Source of the DNA: an uncultured Kangiella sp.
GTDB lineage: Bacteria > Pseudomonadota > Gammaproteobacteria > Enterobacterales > DSM-103792
Reading direction: 5' to 3'
Length of the DNA stretch: 8,906 bases
Assembly (NCBI GenBank): GCA_946480585.1
Contig: CAMLKQ010000078.1
Location: forward strand, 1 to 8,906
Positions 1 to 6,321 of the stretch are shown in pieces (the stretch's first letter is position 1; each line of letters opens with the position of its first letter). The position numbers and the translations under genes are program-made. Under the pieces are notes generated by a model. That model had not been told where the DNA came from and did no database searches. It saw only the letters and a program-made list of their open reading frames with translations.

Positions 1-795
1 CCACTGCCAATCATCCGCTTGACTCGGGCGGGCACTCCAGTCGGCCAGCAACGCGCTGGCTTCGGCGGCGTCACCGTGTTGCAGCACCGTGGCCAGAAAG
101 GTCGTATCGACATGTGCCGCCGCGACGGCAAGCTCCGGTGCATTGCGCAAGGTCTCGGCCGCATCCAGCTGCGCCAGCAATGGCTGCCAGCGCATCGGAT
201 GTTGACGCAGCGTTTGCTGCCAGGCGAGCTGGTCAACACGGGACGATTGCGGCCACTGTGCGATTGCGGTTTGCAGTGCATGCAAGGTCGGCGTCTGATT
301 CAGTTTTTCGATTCGCTGCTGAATCTGCCAGTGTTGTTCGGTGACGAGCGCGGCGCGCGACAGTGACACCAGCGGCAGCGCGCGTTGGCGGCCTTCAAAG
401 TCGTGCCACAGCAAGGTTTGGCTCGGCAGCTTTTGCACCTGCTGCAGTAAACGCCAGCCGGCATCGGTTGCGGTCTGCGAACGCAAGGCCAGCACCAGCT
501 CGTGCAGTAACCATTCCTTGCTGGCGAGCGGTAGCTGCGGATCGTCAAGCAAGGCATCGAGCTCGCCGTCATAACGGCCACGCGCTTTCAAGGTTTCGAT
601 TTGCTGTTGGTAGGCGCGTGCGGCCGGCTCCGACAACAATTCACGTAACTCTGTGCCGCGCAGCGCGTGTATCGGCCCGTTGATGGTTGGCGCGCCATTT
701 TGTGCGTGCACTGTGGCGCTGAGGCAGCAGGCCAGCAACGTGGCGATGACGGCACCGCGTCTGGCGCGGTGCTGGCAGGGAAAGACATTGGGCAT
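1..795 (-). CDS. Exported protein of unknown function, partial (C-terminus beyond left edge)
   Basis: An uninterrupted minus-strand frame of 265 codons runs off the left edge, so the stop is not seen. I do not recognise the family. Starting from the ATG at 795, the product begins with a convincing Sec signal peptide: a basic n-region (HRARR, residues 9-13), a hydrophobic core (about 15-28) and a V-H-A cleavage site after residue 31, giving a mature protein beginning QNGAP. The rest is rich in Leu, Ala, Gln and Trp, looks all-helical, and shows no catalytic motif I can name. In-frame ATGs also exist at 819 and 840; none has a clear Shine-Dalgarno sequence, and 795 is preferred because it gives the most normal signal peptide. 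A weak extended -10-like TGTTAAAAC lies at 870-862 on the same strand. The gene follows smpB in the same direction with about 150 bases between them, so read-through from smpB is possible. The reading frame is well supported; the function is unknown. Confidence 0.8.
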   Translation of the reverse strand, partial: MPNVFPCQHRARRGAVIATLLACCLSATVHAQNGAPTINGPIHALRGTELRELLSEPAARAYQQQIETLKARGRYDGELDALLDDPQLPLASKEWLLHELVLALRSQTATDAGWRLLQQVQKLPSQTLLWHDFEGRQRALPLVSLSRAALVTEQHWQIQQRIEKLNQTPTLHALQTAIAQWPQSSRVDQLAWQQTLRQHPMRWQPLLAQLDAAETLRNAPELAVAAAHVDTTFLATVLQHGDAAEASALLADWSARPSQADDWQW

Positions 796-870
796 GGCAG
801 ACAGTCCGTGGCAGCGCATCAGCGGGGTATAGCGCGCCATCGGGTCGACTGTCGAGTGGTAGTTTTAACA

Positions 871-901
871 GTTCAGTGCCGGCAGCGATGCGGTGCTGAA
901 C
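871..901 (-). terminator. Hairpin downstream of smpB, possible terminator
   Basis: The arms GTTCAG (871-876) and CTGAAC (896-901) are perfectly inverted, with CCG/CGG further in, enclosing a 9-base loop. On the minus (smpB) strand the inner part carries a 2x2 mismatch; on the plus strand the same positions can form two G-U pairs. It lies 45 bases past the smpB stop. The bases that follow on minus (TGTTAAAA) are not a real U-tract, so intrinsic termination is only a possibility. The rest of 841-945 shows nothing else I can name. Confidence 0.3.
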
Positions 902-945
902 GTGAAAAGTGGCGTGGTCAGGATGGCGGGAACACGCGCGCCGGC

Positions 946-1428
946 TCAGCGCACGTGCTTTTTCATCGTGCGCTCTTTCTCGCGCTGCCATTCCCGCTCT
1001 TTGGTGGTGTCGCGCTTGTCGTGCGCCTGCTTGCCTTTGGCGAGGCCGAGGCTGACTTTGACGCGGTTGCTTTTCCAGTACAGCGACAGCGCGACCACGG
1101 TGTAACCCTTGGCGGCGACGGCCTGCTGGAATTTGACGATCTCGCTTTTCTTCAGCAGCAGTTTGCGGGTGGCGGTCGGATCTGGCACGACATGGGTCGA
1201 GGCCGACAGCAGTGGCATGATCTGGGCGCCGATCAGAAACGCTTCGCCGTTCTTGAACATGACGTAGCTGTCGGTCAGGTTGGCCTTGCCGGCGCGCAGC
1301 GATTTGACTTCCCAGCCTTGCAAGACAATGCCGGCTTCCGAGCGCTGTTCGATGAAGTAATCGAAGGTCGCGCGACGGTTGCTGGCGATGGTGGCATCGC
1401 CGGGTTTTTGATCTTTGTCTTTCGCCAT
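946..1428 (-). CDS. smpB: SsrA-binding protein SmpB
   Basis: SmpB binds tmRNA (SsrA) and brings it to stalled ribosomes for trans-translation, tagging the unfinished peptide for degradation. The 160-residue product has the usual length for the family and matches along its whole length. It has an N-terminal [14 protein letters not shown] segment (residues 15-28), the core [23 protein letters not shown] (about 33-55), [10 protein letters not shown], then [26 protein letters not shown]. The basic C-terminal tail, [20 protein letters not shown], is the part that becomes helical in the empty ribosomal A-site channel in known SmpB proteins. The start is the ATG at 1428; no clear Shine-Dalgarno precedes it. 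It is transcribed divergently from ratA, an arrangement known from E. coli and other gammaproteobacteria. The tmRNA gene itself is not in this window. Confidence 0.98.
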   Translation of the reverse strand: MAKDKDQKPGDATIASNRRATFDYFIEQRSEAGIVLQGWEVKSLRAGKANLTDSYVMFKNGEAFLIGAQIMPLLSASTHVVPDPTATRKLLLKKSEIVKFQQAVAAKGYTVVALSLYWKSNRVKVSLGLAKGKQAHDKRDTTKEREWQREKERTMKKHVR

Positions 1429-1471
1429 GAGGCTTTATTACCGGGCATGCGGGCCGACATCGGCGCCGGCC

Positions 1472-1481
1472 AAAAGGGCGG
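1472..1481 (-). repeat. CCGCCCTTTT motif, copy 1 (smpB leader)
   Basis: On the minus strand the sequence CCGCCCTTTT begins two bases after the TATAAT of the putative smpB promoter, so it would cover the transcription start. An identical 10-mer sits at the same distance from the miaB -10 (8631-8640), and another is in the ratA leader (1541-1550). Confidence 0.6.
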
Positions 1482-1483
1482 AC

Positions 1484-1489
1484 ATTATA
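1484..1489 (-). promoter_or_regulatory. Putative smpB promoter (-10 TATAAT)
   Basis: A perfect sigma-70 -10 hexamer, TATAAT, is read on the minus strand 55 bases upstream of the smpB start codon. No good -35 is seen at 16-18 bases upstream (the region reads CTGCCC), and there is no TG for an extended -10. The hexamer is followed by a GC-rich stretch and then CCGCCCTTTT. Transcription would begin near 1477. Confidence 0.6.
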
Positions 1490-1517
1490 GCGGTGCCGGC
1501 CGGGAAGGGCAGGGCTG

Positions 1518-1526
1518 TGCTAGCAT
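1518..1526 (+). promoter_or_regulatory. Putative ratA-rnfH promoter (extended -10 TGCTAGCAT)
   Basis: TG-C-TAGCAT fits an extended -10 element (TGnTATAAT), with 4 of 6 matches in the hexamer, 33 bases upstream of the ratA start. No convincing -35 is visible. The element lies back to back with the smpB -10, whose nearest edge is only about 28 bases away, so the upstream promoter regions overlap and the two promoters may compete or be co-regulated. Confidence 0.45.
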
Positions 1527-1540
1527 TCGCAGCCCGTTCT

Positions 1541-1550
1541 CCGCCCTTTT
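1541..1550 (+). repeat. CCGCCCTTTT motif, copy 2 (ratA leader)
   Basis: This copy is identical to the 10-mer at smpB and miaB, but here it lies 14 bases after the putative -10 and 9 bases before the ratA ATG. With copy 1 it forms an inverted pair (AAAAGGGCGG ... CCGCCCTTTT) flanking the divergent smpB/ratA promoters, with 59 bases between the arms. Confidence 0.55.
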
Positions 1551-1559
1551 TCTGCCGTC

Positions 1560-2003
1560 ATGCCGCGTGTTCACCGGGAAGCCATTGTGCCGTACAGCGC
1601 CGAGCAAATGTTCGCGCTGGTCAATGATGTCGAGCGTTACCCGGAGTTCCTGCCCGGCTGTGCTGCCGCCGAAATTCTCGACCGCAGTCCGCATGGCATG
1701 CGCGCCAAGCTGACCTTGGCCAAGGCCGCGTTCAAGCAATCCTTCACCACTGTCAACCAATGGCGCTCGCACCATCACATCGAAATGCGGCTGGCCGATG
1801 GGCCGTTCAAGCAGTTGCACGGCGCCTGGCAGTTTGTGCCGCTCGGCACGCATGGCTGCCGGGTGACATTGACCGTGGATTTCGAATTCGCGTCGCTGAT
1901 CGGCGGGCTCGCCTTCGGCGGAGCGTTCCAGAAACTGGTGCATTCGCTGATGGACGCCTTTCAGGGCCGGGCCCGGAGCTTGTATGGCCTCAGCGGCCAC
2001 TGA
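1560..2003 (+). CDS. ratA: RatA-family START/COQ10-like protein
   Basis: The product has 147 residues and one START-like (polyketide cyclase / COQ10) domain over nearly its whole length. The N-terminus, MPRVHREAIVPYSAEQMFALVNDVERYPEFLPGC, is the family hallmark and fixes the start at the ATG at 1560. DGPFKQLHGAWQF (about 80-92) and VDFEFASLIGGLAFGGAF (about 107-124) correspond to the later conserved strands and helix. E. coli RatA (YfjG) was reported to bind the 50S subunit and block 70S assembly; eukaryotic and alphaproteobacterial COQ10 relatives bind quinones. Which role applies here cannot be decided from sequence. There is no Shine-Dalgarno before the start, and the predicted leader is short. 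rnfH follows with a 20-base overlap, so the two are almost certainly co-transcribed. Confidence 0.93.
   Translation: MPRVHREAIVPYSAEQMFALVNDVERYPEFLPGCAAAEILDRSPHGMRAKLTLAKAAFKQSFTTVNQWRSHHHIEMRLADGPFKQLHGAWQFVPLGTHGCRVTLTVDFEFASLIGGLAFGGAFQKLVHSLMDAFQGRARSLYGLSGH
1975..1978 (+). promoter_or_regulatory. rnfH ribosome binding site
   Basis: GGAG lies five bases before the ATG at 1984, inside the end of ratA. It supports this start even though it makes the two genes overlap. Confidence 0.6.
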
Positions 2004-2322
2004 GCCCGGCACCGCCGGCCCACCGGAGTCCGCCCCGGTTACGGTCGAGCTGGCCTACGCCCGACCGGACCGGCAATGGCTGCTGTCGCTCACCGTGCCG
2101 GTCGGCAGCACGGTCGCAGCGGTGATAGCGCAGTCCAATCTGCTGGCGCAATGCCCGGAGCTGGATCTGGACCAGAACGCGGTTGGCATCTGGTCGCGAC
2201 CGGTGCCGCTGACCCAGCCGGTGCAGGCCGGCGACCGGGTCGAGATCTACCGGCCGTTACGGCTTGACCCGAACACCACCTTGCGCCAGCGCGAGCGGGC
2301 CAAGCAGCGCCGCCGGCGCTGA
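1984..2322 (+). CDS. rnfH: RnfH-family ubiquitin-like protein (RatB)
   Basis: This is a small protein of 112 residues with a beta-grasp (ubiquitin-like) fold. Conserved stretches are VTVELAYARPDRQWLLSLTVPVGSTV (about 19-44) and VGIWSRPVPLTQPVQAGDRVEIYRPLRLDP (about 67-96), which match E. coli YfjF closely in order and spacing. The tail is strongly basic (RQRERAKQRRRR). Its biochemical role is not settled: the RnfH name comes from association with rnf genes in some bacteria, and the RatB name from its place beside ratA, where it does not act as a proven antitoxin. Residues 1-18 are a Pro/Ala/Ser-rich extension before the domain. The start overlaps ratA by 20 bases and has GGAG at a good distance, suggesting translational coupling. 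In many gammaproteobacteria bamE follows; here it does not. Confidence 0.92.
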   Translation: MASAATEPGTAGPPESAPVTVELAYARPDRQWLLSLTVPVGSTVAAVIAQSNLLAQCPELDLDQNAVGIWSRPVPLTQPVQAGDRVEIYRPLRLDPNTTLRQRERAKQRRRR

Positions 2323-2370
2323 GTCTTGCGGCCAAACCGGAAGTTCATCGCAGTTTTGCTGCGTCGCAGC

Positions 2371-2385
2371 GGCCGTTTGTCGGCC
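2371..2385 (+). other. Short hairpin between rnfH and the TetR gene
   Basis: GGCCG-TTTGT-CGGCC forms a perfect 5-bp stem with a 5-base loop, 48 bases after the rnfH stop. No T-tract follows, so it is a weak candidate for ending the ratA-rnfH transcript. Confidence 0.2.
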
Positions 2386-2414
2386 AATCCCGGCACTTGC
2401 TGGGGATTTCGCAG

Positions 2415-2441
2415 TTGTCGCCGCCGGCACTCGCCTACACT
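2415..2441 (+). promoter_or_regulatory. Possible promoter of the TetR-family gene
   Basis: TTGTCG (2415-2420) and TACACT (2436-2441) are separated by 15 bases, a little short of the optimum. They lie 50 bases before the GTG start, in a 169-base gap long enough to hold an independent promoter. The match is moderate. Confidence 0.3.
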
Positions 2442-2477
2442 CCAAGTCTCTGCCGCTGTGCCCTTTCCGGTTCGAGC

Positions 2478-2482
2478 AAGGA
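2478..2482 (+). promoter_or_regulatory. Ribosome binding site deciding the GTG start
   Basis: AAGGA lies nine bases upstream of the GTG at 2492. It is the reason for choosing this start over upstream ATGs, which would add about 76 residues unlike any TetR N-terminus and would overlap rnfH. Confidence 0.55.
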
Positions 2483-2491
2483 TGCGTTGTC

Positions 2492-3127
2492 GTGGTCAGA
2501 ATTGCTGCCGTACTTCCCCGTCGCCAGCCGCGCCAGGCGCGCTCGCGACAAACCGTTGAGCGTTTGCTGGAAGCGGCTGATCGGCTGCTGAGCCAGCATG
2601 GCTTGCTGGCGTTCAACACCAATGCGGTGGCAGCAGCCGCCGGGCTCGACATCGCCTCGCTGTATCAGTATTTCCCATCCAAGGAAGCCATCATTTACTC
2701 ATTGCTGGAACAGCGCTGCCTCGGTTTGCAGGCCCGCTGCGAATTGTGGCGACTCGACGCCGATCAAATGCCCTTGCCGGTGCTGCTTGAGCAAGTCAGT
2801 GACGCGCTGTATCCGGCGGAAGTGGACGGCTGGTCGCTGAACTCCCTGCAGCCGATGATCGATCGGGTGCCGGAACTGAAAGAATTGACCGAAGCGCTGC
2901 AACAAGATCTGGCGGCGTTTTGGGCCGATGTGCTGCAACAGCGCGGTTCATTGTTGCCACGGCCGCAGCTCATTGAATACTGCCGCCTGTTCCAGACCTT
3001 GCTCAGCTCCGGCCATGGCTTTGCCGCCGCGCGCCCGGACGAGCACCGCGAATTGCTCAACGAGTGGCTGCGCGATGTCGGCCTGAACATGCTGCGCAGT
3101 TGCCTGCCCGGCGGCGCCGGCATCTGA
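2492..3127 (+). CDS. TetR/AcrR-family transcriptional regulator
   Basis: With the GTG start the protein has 211 residues, the normal TetR-family size. A basic N-terminal arm (RRQPRQARSRQ, residues 10-20) leads into the DNA-binding domain: helix 1 TVERLLEAADRLLSQHG (21-37), then FNTNAVAAAAGLDIASLYQYFPSKEAIIYSLLEQR (41-75), which contains the helix-turn-helix and the family signature ASLYQYFPSKEAI. The remaining roughly 130 residues are helical and would form the ligand-binding and dimer domain; I cannot tell the ligand. Members usually repress themselves and a neighbouring efflux, lipid or metabolic gene. Here the only candidates are this gene itself and the convergent M16 pair, whose promoter is 3 kb away, so the target is unclear. 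It ends 42 bases from the M16 operon's 3' end, with no obvious hairpin between. Confidence 0.9.
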   Translation: MVRIAAVLPRRQPRQARSRQTVERLLEAADRLLSQHGLLAFNTNAVAAAAGLDIASLYQYFPSKEAIIYSLLEQRCLGLQARCELWRLDADQMPLPVLLEQVSDALYPAEVDGWSLNSLQPMIDRVPELKELTEALQQDLAAFWADVLQQRGSLLPRPQLIEYCRLFQTLLSSGHGFAAARPDEHRELLNEWLRDVGLNMLRSCLPGGAGI

Positions 3128-3169
3128 CCGCCTGCTTTCCTGTCCGCTCTCTCATTCACCGGTTTGCTG

Positions 3170-4750
3170 TCAGTCAAGACCATCGTGACGAATGACGCGC
3201 GCGTCCGGCAGCAGCCGGCGCAGTTGCGGGATCAGTTCATCGGCGTCGCCGCGGATCACCGTGATGGGTTCGCTCGTTAACCAATCTGCGGCAAATTGCT
3301 GCAGCGACGGTGCCGCCAACTGCTGCCAATAACGATCCTTTTCGACCAGACCTTGCCAGTCGCCACCGAGCCATTCTTCCAGATGAAACCGGCTGCTGCG
3401 TTGCCGCGCGGTTTCCAGTTGCATGCGCAAACCGCCGCGCAGTGAGCGGCGCAGCAAGGTCATTTCGGCGTCGCTGATGTCGCTGTCGCGCAGCTGCCGC
3501 AGGTGATCGCGCAGGCCGTGCAGCATCGCCGCCGTGTGTTCCGGTCGGGTGCTGGCGGTCAGCCGGAACGCGCTCGCAAGCGGTGCCGCGCTGCAATCGG
3601 CGCCGGGGTCGTAACTCATGCCGCGGCGCTCGCGCAGATCGCGAAACAGCCGGCCACTGTTGTTGCCGAGCAGCGCGGCCACCGCTTCGCATTGCCAGCG
3701 TTGTTCCGGTTGCGCCAACGGCAAGGCAAACCCAAGTTGCAGTTGCACGTGCGCAGCGCTCGGCGTGTCGAGCACATGCAGTTGCCAGTCGCTGGCCGGT
3801 AGCGGCAACGGCTGTTGCTGATTGCGCCAGCGCGCGCTGGGGCGGACCGGTGCCTGCGCGGCCAGCTTTTGCTGCCAGCGTGCGAGATCGGCCGACGAAA
3901 ACGCACCGGCAAACAACCATTGCTGCGCTTCAGTGCGCGCTTGCTGCCACGTCGCTTGCAACTGCGCCGTGTCGATATCGCGCAAACCACTGGCGCTCGC
4001 CGCCGCTCGTCCATACGGATGATCTTCGCCGTAGGCGAGCTGCTGCCACAGTCGTTCGGCATCACCGCCTTGCAGATCGGCTTCGCGCTGACCGGTGCGC
4101 AGGTTGCGCTGCGCCTGGGCTTGACTCGTGGGCAGCGCGAGCGTCGGCTGCTGCCACAGGGCGAGCAGGGTGCTGAGCAAGGCATCGGCGTGTTGCGGCA
4201 GCACTTCGGCGCTGAAAATCAGCCGGTGATTGCCACTGCGCACGCTCAGGCTGGCGCCGAGTGAACGCCAGTGCTGTTGCCAGGCGGCCTCACTGTCGGC
4301 GTTGCCGACCAATCGCAACAGTTCTGCCAGCAAATCGACGGCATCGCCGTACAGCATCCGGCCGGCATCGACCTGCAACTGCATCTGCACATACGGCGCC
4401 CGCGCACTGGCAAAGGCGCCGATGCGGATGCCGTTGTCGAGTTGCTGGAACGTGGCCGCCGGCAAATTCAGCGTGGAAAAGTCAGTGACGACGGGCGCTG
4501 TTGGCAATTGCAGCGGCGGCAGGATTTGCGCGGGTTGTAGCGGACTGGCCGGAATGCGCTGGGCGCAACCCGAGGCCAGCAGCAGGCAAAGCAGAATCGT
4601 CAGTATCTGCTTCGGAAAACAAGCGCGCGTTTTGACTGTGTCGCGGATAAAAAACTGGCTGACACGAAGCTCCGTACGCGACGATGCTGTTGGCGCGATA
4701 CGCTGTTGTGGGGTGAAAAATGCGTGTGGCATGACGAGCGGTTGGTTCAT
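3170..4750 (-). CDS. M16-family peptidase-like lipoprotein, lacking the zinc motif
   Basis: This is the second gene of a two-gene M16 operon, 526 residues from the ATG at 4750. Its ATG overlaps the upstream TGA (ATGA), and GGAGG lies 10 bases upstream, so the start is well supported. ILLCLLLASGC places a lipobox with Cys at residue 62, after an unusually long N-terminal segment. The mature protein has the two-domain M16 layout: LDNGIRI (104-110) opens the first domain, but where the zinc motif HxxEH should be it reads D139-L-L-A-E143, so it should not bind zinc. It keeps the second-domain motif LRERRGMSYDPG (R376 and Y380), which in M16 enzymes contacts the substrate. This is the non-catalytic partner expected beside an active M16 protein, as in mitochondrial processing peptidase and bacterial M16B heterodimers. 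It is probably anchored by lipid to the periplasmic side of a membrane. Confidence 0.9.
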   Translation of the reverse strand: MNQPLVMPHAFFTPQQRIAPTASSRTELRVSQFFIRDTVKTRACFPKQILTILLCLLLASGCAQRIPASPLQPAQILPPLQLPTAPVVTDFSTLNLPAATFQQLDNGIRIGAFASARAPYVQMQLQVDAGRMLYGDAVDLLAELLRLVGNADSEAAWQQHWRSLGASLSVRSGNHRLIFSAEVLPQHADALLSTLLALWQQPTLALPTSQAQAQRNLRTGQREADLQGGDAERLWQQLAYGEDHPYGRAAASASGLRDIDTAQLQATWQQARTEAQQWLFAGAFSSADLARWQQKLAAQAPVRPSARWRNQQQPLPLPASDWQLHVLDTPSAAHVQLQLGFALPLAQPEQRWQCEAVAALLGNNSGRLFRDLRERRGMSYDPGADCSAAPLASAFRLTASTRPEHTAAMLHGLRDHLRQLRDSDISDAEMTLLRRSLRGGLRMQLETARQRSSRFHLEEWLGGDWQGLVEKDRYWQQLAAPSLQQFAADWLTSEPITVIRGDADELIPQLRRLLPDARVIRHDGLD

Positions 4751-6189
4751 AGCGCGCTTGCCTCCAGCGCATCGGCCCAGCGGCGCGGCAGCCACTCCAG
4801 CAACCGTTTGCCCAGCCGGATATGCCACGGCGGCAATAGCCGCAAACTGACGTGGCCGGCCAGCCACTGTTCGCGGAACACCCGCTGCAGTTTGGCGTGA
4901 TCAACCGCGCGCATACGCTGCAATTCCGCCAGCAGCAACGGTTGTTGCCACAGCGCCTGATCGAGACTTTCACGATAGGCAACGGCGTACGGCAGTTCGT
5001 TGAATGCGACGCGTCGGCGCGCCACGGCGGTTTTCAGTTCGCACAGTGCGGCGGCATCGGGCAATGCTGCCGGGGCGTCGCGCAGCAGTCGTTCGATACT
5101 GTCCTGAAGTGTGGTCAACGCGGTCGCGGCACGCGGCACCGCGAGAAAGGTTTGCAAGCCGAGGCGCGGCATCGTCAGTGGCACTTCGACGCTGTGCAGC
5201 AGCTCGCCATTTTCTTGCAGCTGTTGTCGCAGCCAACCCTGCTCGCCTTCCAGCAACCAGTGCCGCAACAGCTGCACGGCGGCGGCGTCCGGGTGATCGT
5301 CCGGCACCGTTTGCCAGAACAGCGCCAGCGCCGGCCACGGCGACCGACTGTCGACGAGCTCGCTGGCAAACACCGGTTTCGCGTGGTCGAGCTTGGCGCG
5401 CACGTCCGCAGCACCACCGTCGCCATGCCAGTCGGCCCAGTCGCGGGCGAGTTGTGCCCGAACGGTTTCCGCATCAAAGCGGCCGGCGACCACCAGAACG
5501 GTACGCTCGGGCCGATAATGGCGCTGATAGAACTGCTGCAAACGCACTGGCGTGGCCGCCAGCAGATCGGCGTCGCTGCCGGTGATCAGGTGATCGTAAT
5601 GCGGATGTTGCCAGCGCTGGAACAGTTGGTCGGCGGCGCTGCGCAGAAACGGCACATTGTCGACCCGCAGCGCGATCTCTTCCCGCACGGTGGCGATCTC
5701 GTTGCGCACGGTCGTGGCGGTCAGCGCCGGGGCGCGAAAGCGCTGTGCTTCCTGCCAGATCAGCTGCGCCAGCGCGTCGGCCGGCACAGTGGCGTAATAG
5801 CTGGTGTAGTCGTAATGGGTTTGCGCGTTGTACCAGCCACCGACTTGTTCGATGAGTTTGGTGTAGGCGCCGTCCGGCAAGGTGGCGCTGCCGCGGAACA
5901 TCAGGTGTTCGAACAAGTGCGCGTAACCGGTTTCGCCATCGGTTTCATCGGCGGCACCGACCGCGATGGTGGTGACGACGGCAGCGGTACTGGCTTCGGC
6001 ATCCGGCAGCAGTATCACCCGCAAGCCGTTGTCGAGTTGAAACGCTTGCCGCTGTTGTTGCTGTTGACTCACCAGCGCGATGGCGTAATCGAGCCCGGGA
6101 CAATCGCTGTTGGCGCCAACCATACCGGCCAATAGCAGGGCGCTGAACCCGGTTGCCGCGAGGGCGTGGCGAATACGGCAGTGCGTCAT
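4747..6189 (-). CDS. M16-family zinc peptidase, periplasmic, catalytic partner
   Basis: The 480-residue product starts with a signal peptide (basic CRIRH, then a hydrophobic run to about residue 25). LDNGLRVILLPD (52-63) starts the M16 domain. The inverted zinc motif is H91-L-F-E94-H95, with the third ligand expected at Glu170 or Glu171 in NEIATVREE, so the enzyme should be an active metalloprotease. In the second domain the usual substrate motif LREKRGLAYS is degenerate: it reads LQENGELLHS (324-333), with Arg replaced by Gly and Tyr by His. It therefore complements the next gene, which has that motif but no zinc site. A run of five Gln (42-46) precedes the domain. The ATG at 6189 has a weak AGGA 11 bases upstream. 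Substrate unknown; related bacterial proteins (PqqL-like, M16B) degrade or process peptides in the periplasm. It is the first gene of the operon and is divergent from waaA. Confidence 0.93.
   Translation of the reverse strand: MTHCRIRHALAATGFSALLLAGMVGANSDCPGLDYAIALVSQQQQQRQAFQLDNGLRVILLPDAEASTAAVVTTIAVGAADETDGETGYAHLFEHLMFRGSATLPDGAYTKLIEQVGGWYNAQTHYDYTSYYATVPADALAQLIWQEAQRFRAPALTATTVRNEIATVREEIALRVDNVPFLRSAADQLFQRWQHPHYDHLITGSDADLLAATPVRLQQFYQRHYRPERTVLVVAGRFDAETVRAQLARDWADWHGDGGAADVRAKLDHAKPVFASELVDSRSPWPALALFWQTVPDDHPDAAAVQLLRHWLLEGEQGWLRQQLQENGELLHSVEVPLTMPRLGLQTFLAVPRAATALTTLQDSIERLLRDAPAALPDAAALCELKTAVARRRVAFNELPYAVAYRESLDQALWQQPLLLAELQRMRAVDHAKLQRVFREQWLAGHVSLRLLPPWHIRLGKRLLEWLPRRWADALEASAL
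4761..4765 (-). promoter_or_regulatory. Ribosome binding site of the second M16 gene
   Basis: GGAGG on the minus strand lies ten bases upstream of the ATG at 4750 and within the end of the first M16 gene. With the ATGA overlap it indicates translational coupling and supports the long N-terminus of the lipoprotein. Confidence 0.6.
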
Positions 6190-6234
6190 GCCGGCGTGTG
6201 TCCTGTGGTGATCGGCGACGGTTCCTTGTTTCAG

Positions 6235-6250
6235 GCCCCGGTTACGGGGC
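6235..6250. other. Perfect GC-rich inverted repeat between divergent genes
   Basis: GCCCCG-GTTA-CGGGGC is a 6-bp perfect inverted repeat with a 4-base centre, lying in the leader of the M16 operon on the minus strand and upstream of the waaA promoter on plus. It could be an RNA hairpin in the M16 leader or a protein-binding site. No T-tract follows on either strand. Confidence 0.35.
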
Positions 6251-6278
6251 GGCGCCGGATCGGTGAGCTGTCGGCGCT

Positions 6279-6307
6279 ATGGTATTCTGCGCGGCAATTT
6301 TGGTCAC
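6279..6307 (-). promoter_or_regulatory. Possible M16 operon promoter
   Basis: On the minus strand GTGACC (6307-6302) and TACCAT (6284-6279) are separated by 17 bases, each matching 4 of 6 consensus positions. The -10 overlaps the waaA -10 on the other strand by two bases. Transcription would start near 6272, leaving a leader of about 80 bases that contains the 6235-6250 inverted repeat. Confidence 0.35.
6280..6288 (+). promoter_or_regulatory. Putative waaA promoter (extended -10 TGGTATTCT)
   Basis: TG-G-TATTCT is a good extended -10 element, followed by a GC-rich discriminator (GCGCGG) and located 33 bases before the preferred waaA ATG. No convincing -35 is seen, which is common for extended -10 promoters. 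Confidence 0.5.
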
Positions 6308-6321
6308 GGCTGCCGATCGCC

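Noticed and set aside
667..1713. Long plus-strand open frame (348 codons) across smpB
   Set aside because: It lies antisense to smpB and through the smpB/ratA promoters, with no family similarity; it is a shadow of GC-rich coding sequence.
1560..2322. ratA-rnfH as a toxin-antitoxin module
   Set aside because: Despite the Rat names, RnfH/RatB is not an established antitoxin, and both are widely conserved single-copy chromosomal genes.
2264..2491. Upstream extension of the TetR reading frame to an ATG at 2264
   Set aside because: It overlaps rnfH and adds about 76 residues unlike TetR N-termini; the GTG at 2492 has AAGGA at nine bases.
4631..4653. TTGACT ... TAAAAA promoter-like pair on plus inside the lipoprotein gene
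   Set aside because: The spacing is only about 10 bases and no plus-strand gene follows.
4852..6135. Plus-strand open frame (427 codons) opposite the first M16 gene
   Set aside because: It is antisense to a clear zinc peptidase gene, and its translation has no recognisable domain or start signal.
6166..6321. Longer waaA start at 6166
   Set aside because: It would pass through the divergent M16 start and the putative promoter; WaaA proteins begin just before the membrane anchor, matching 6322.
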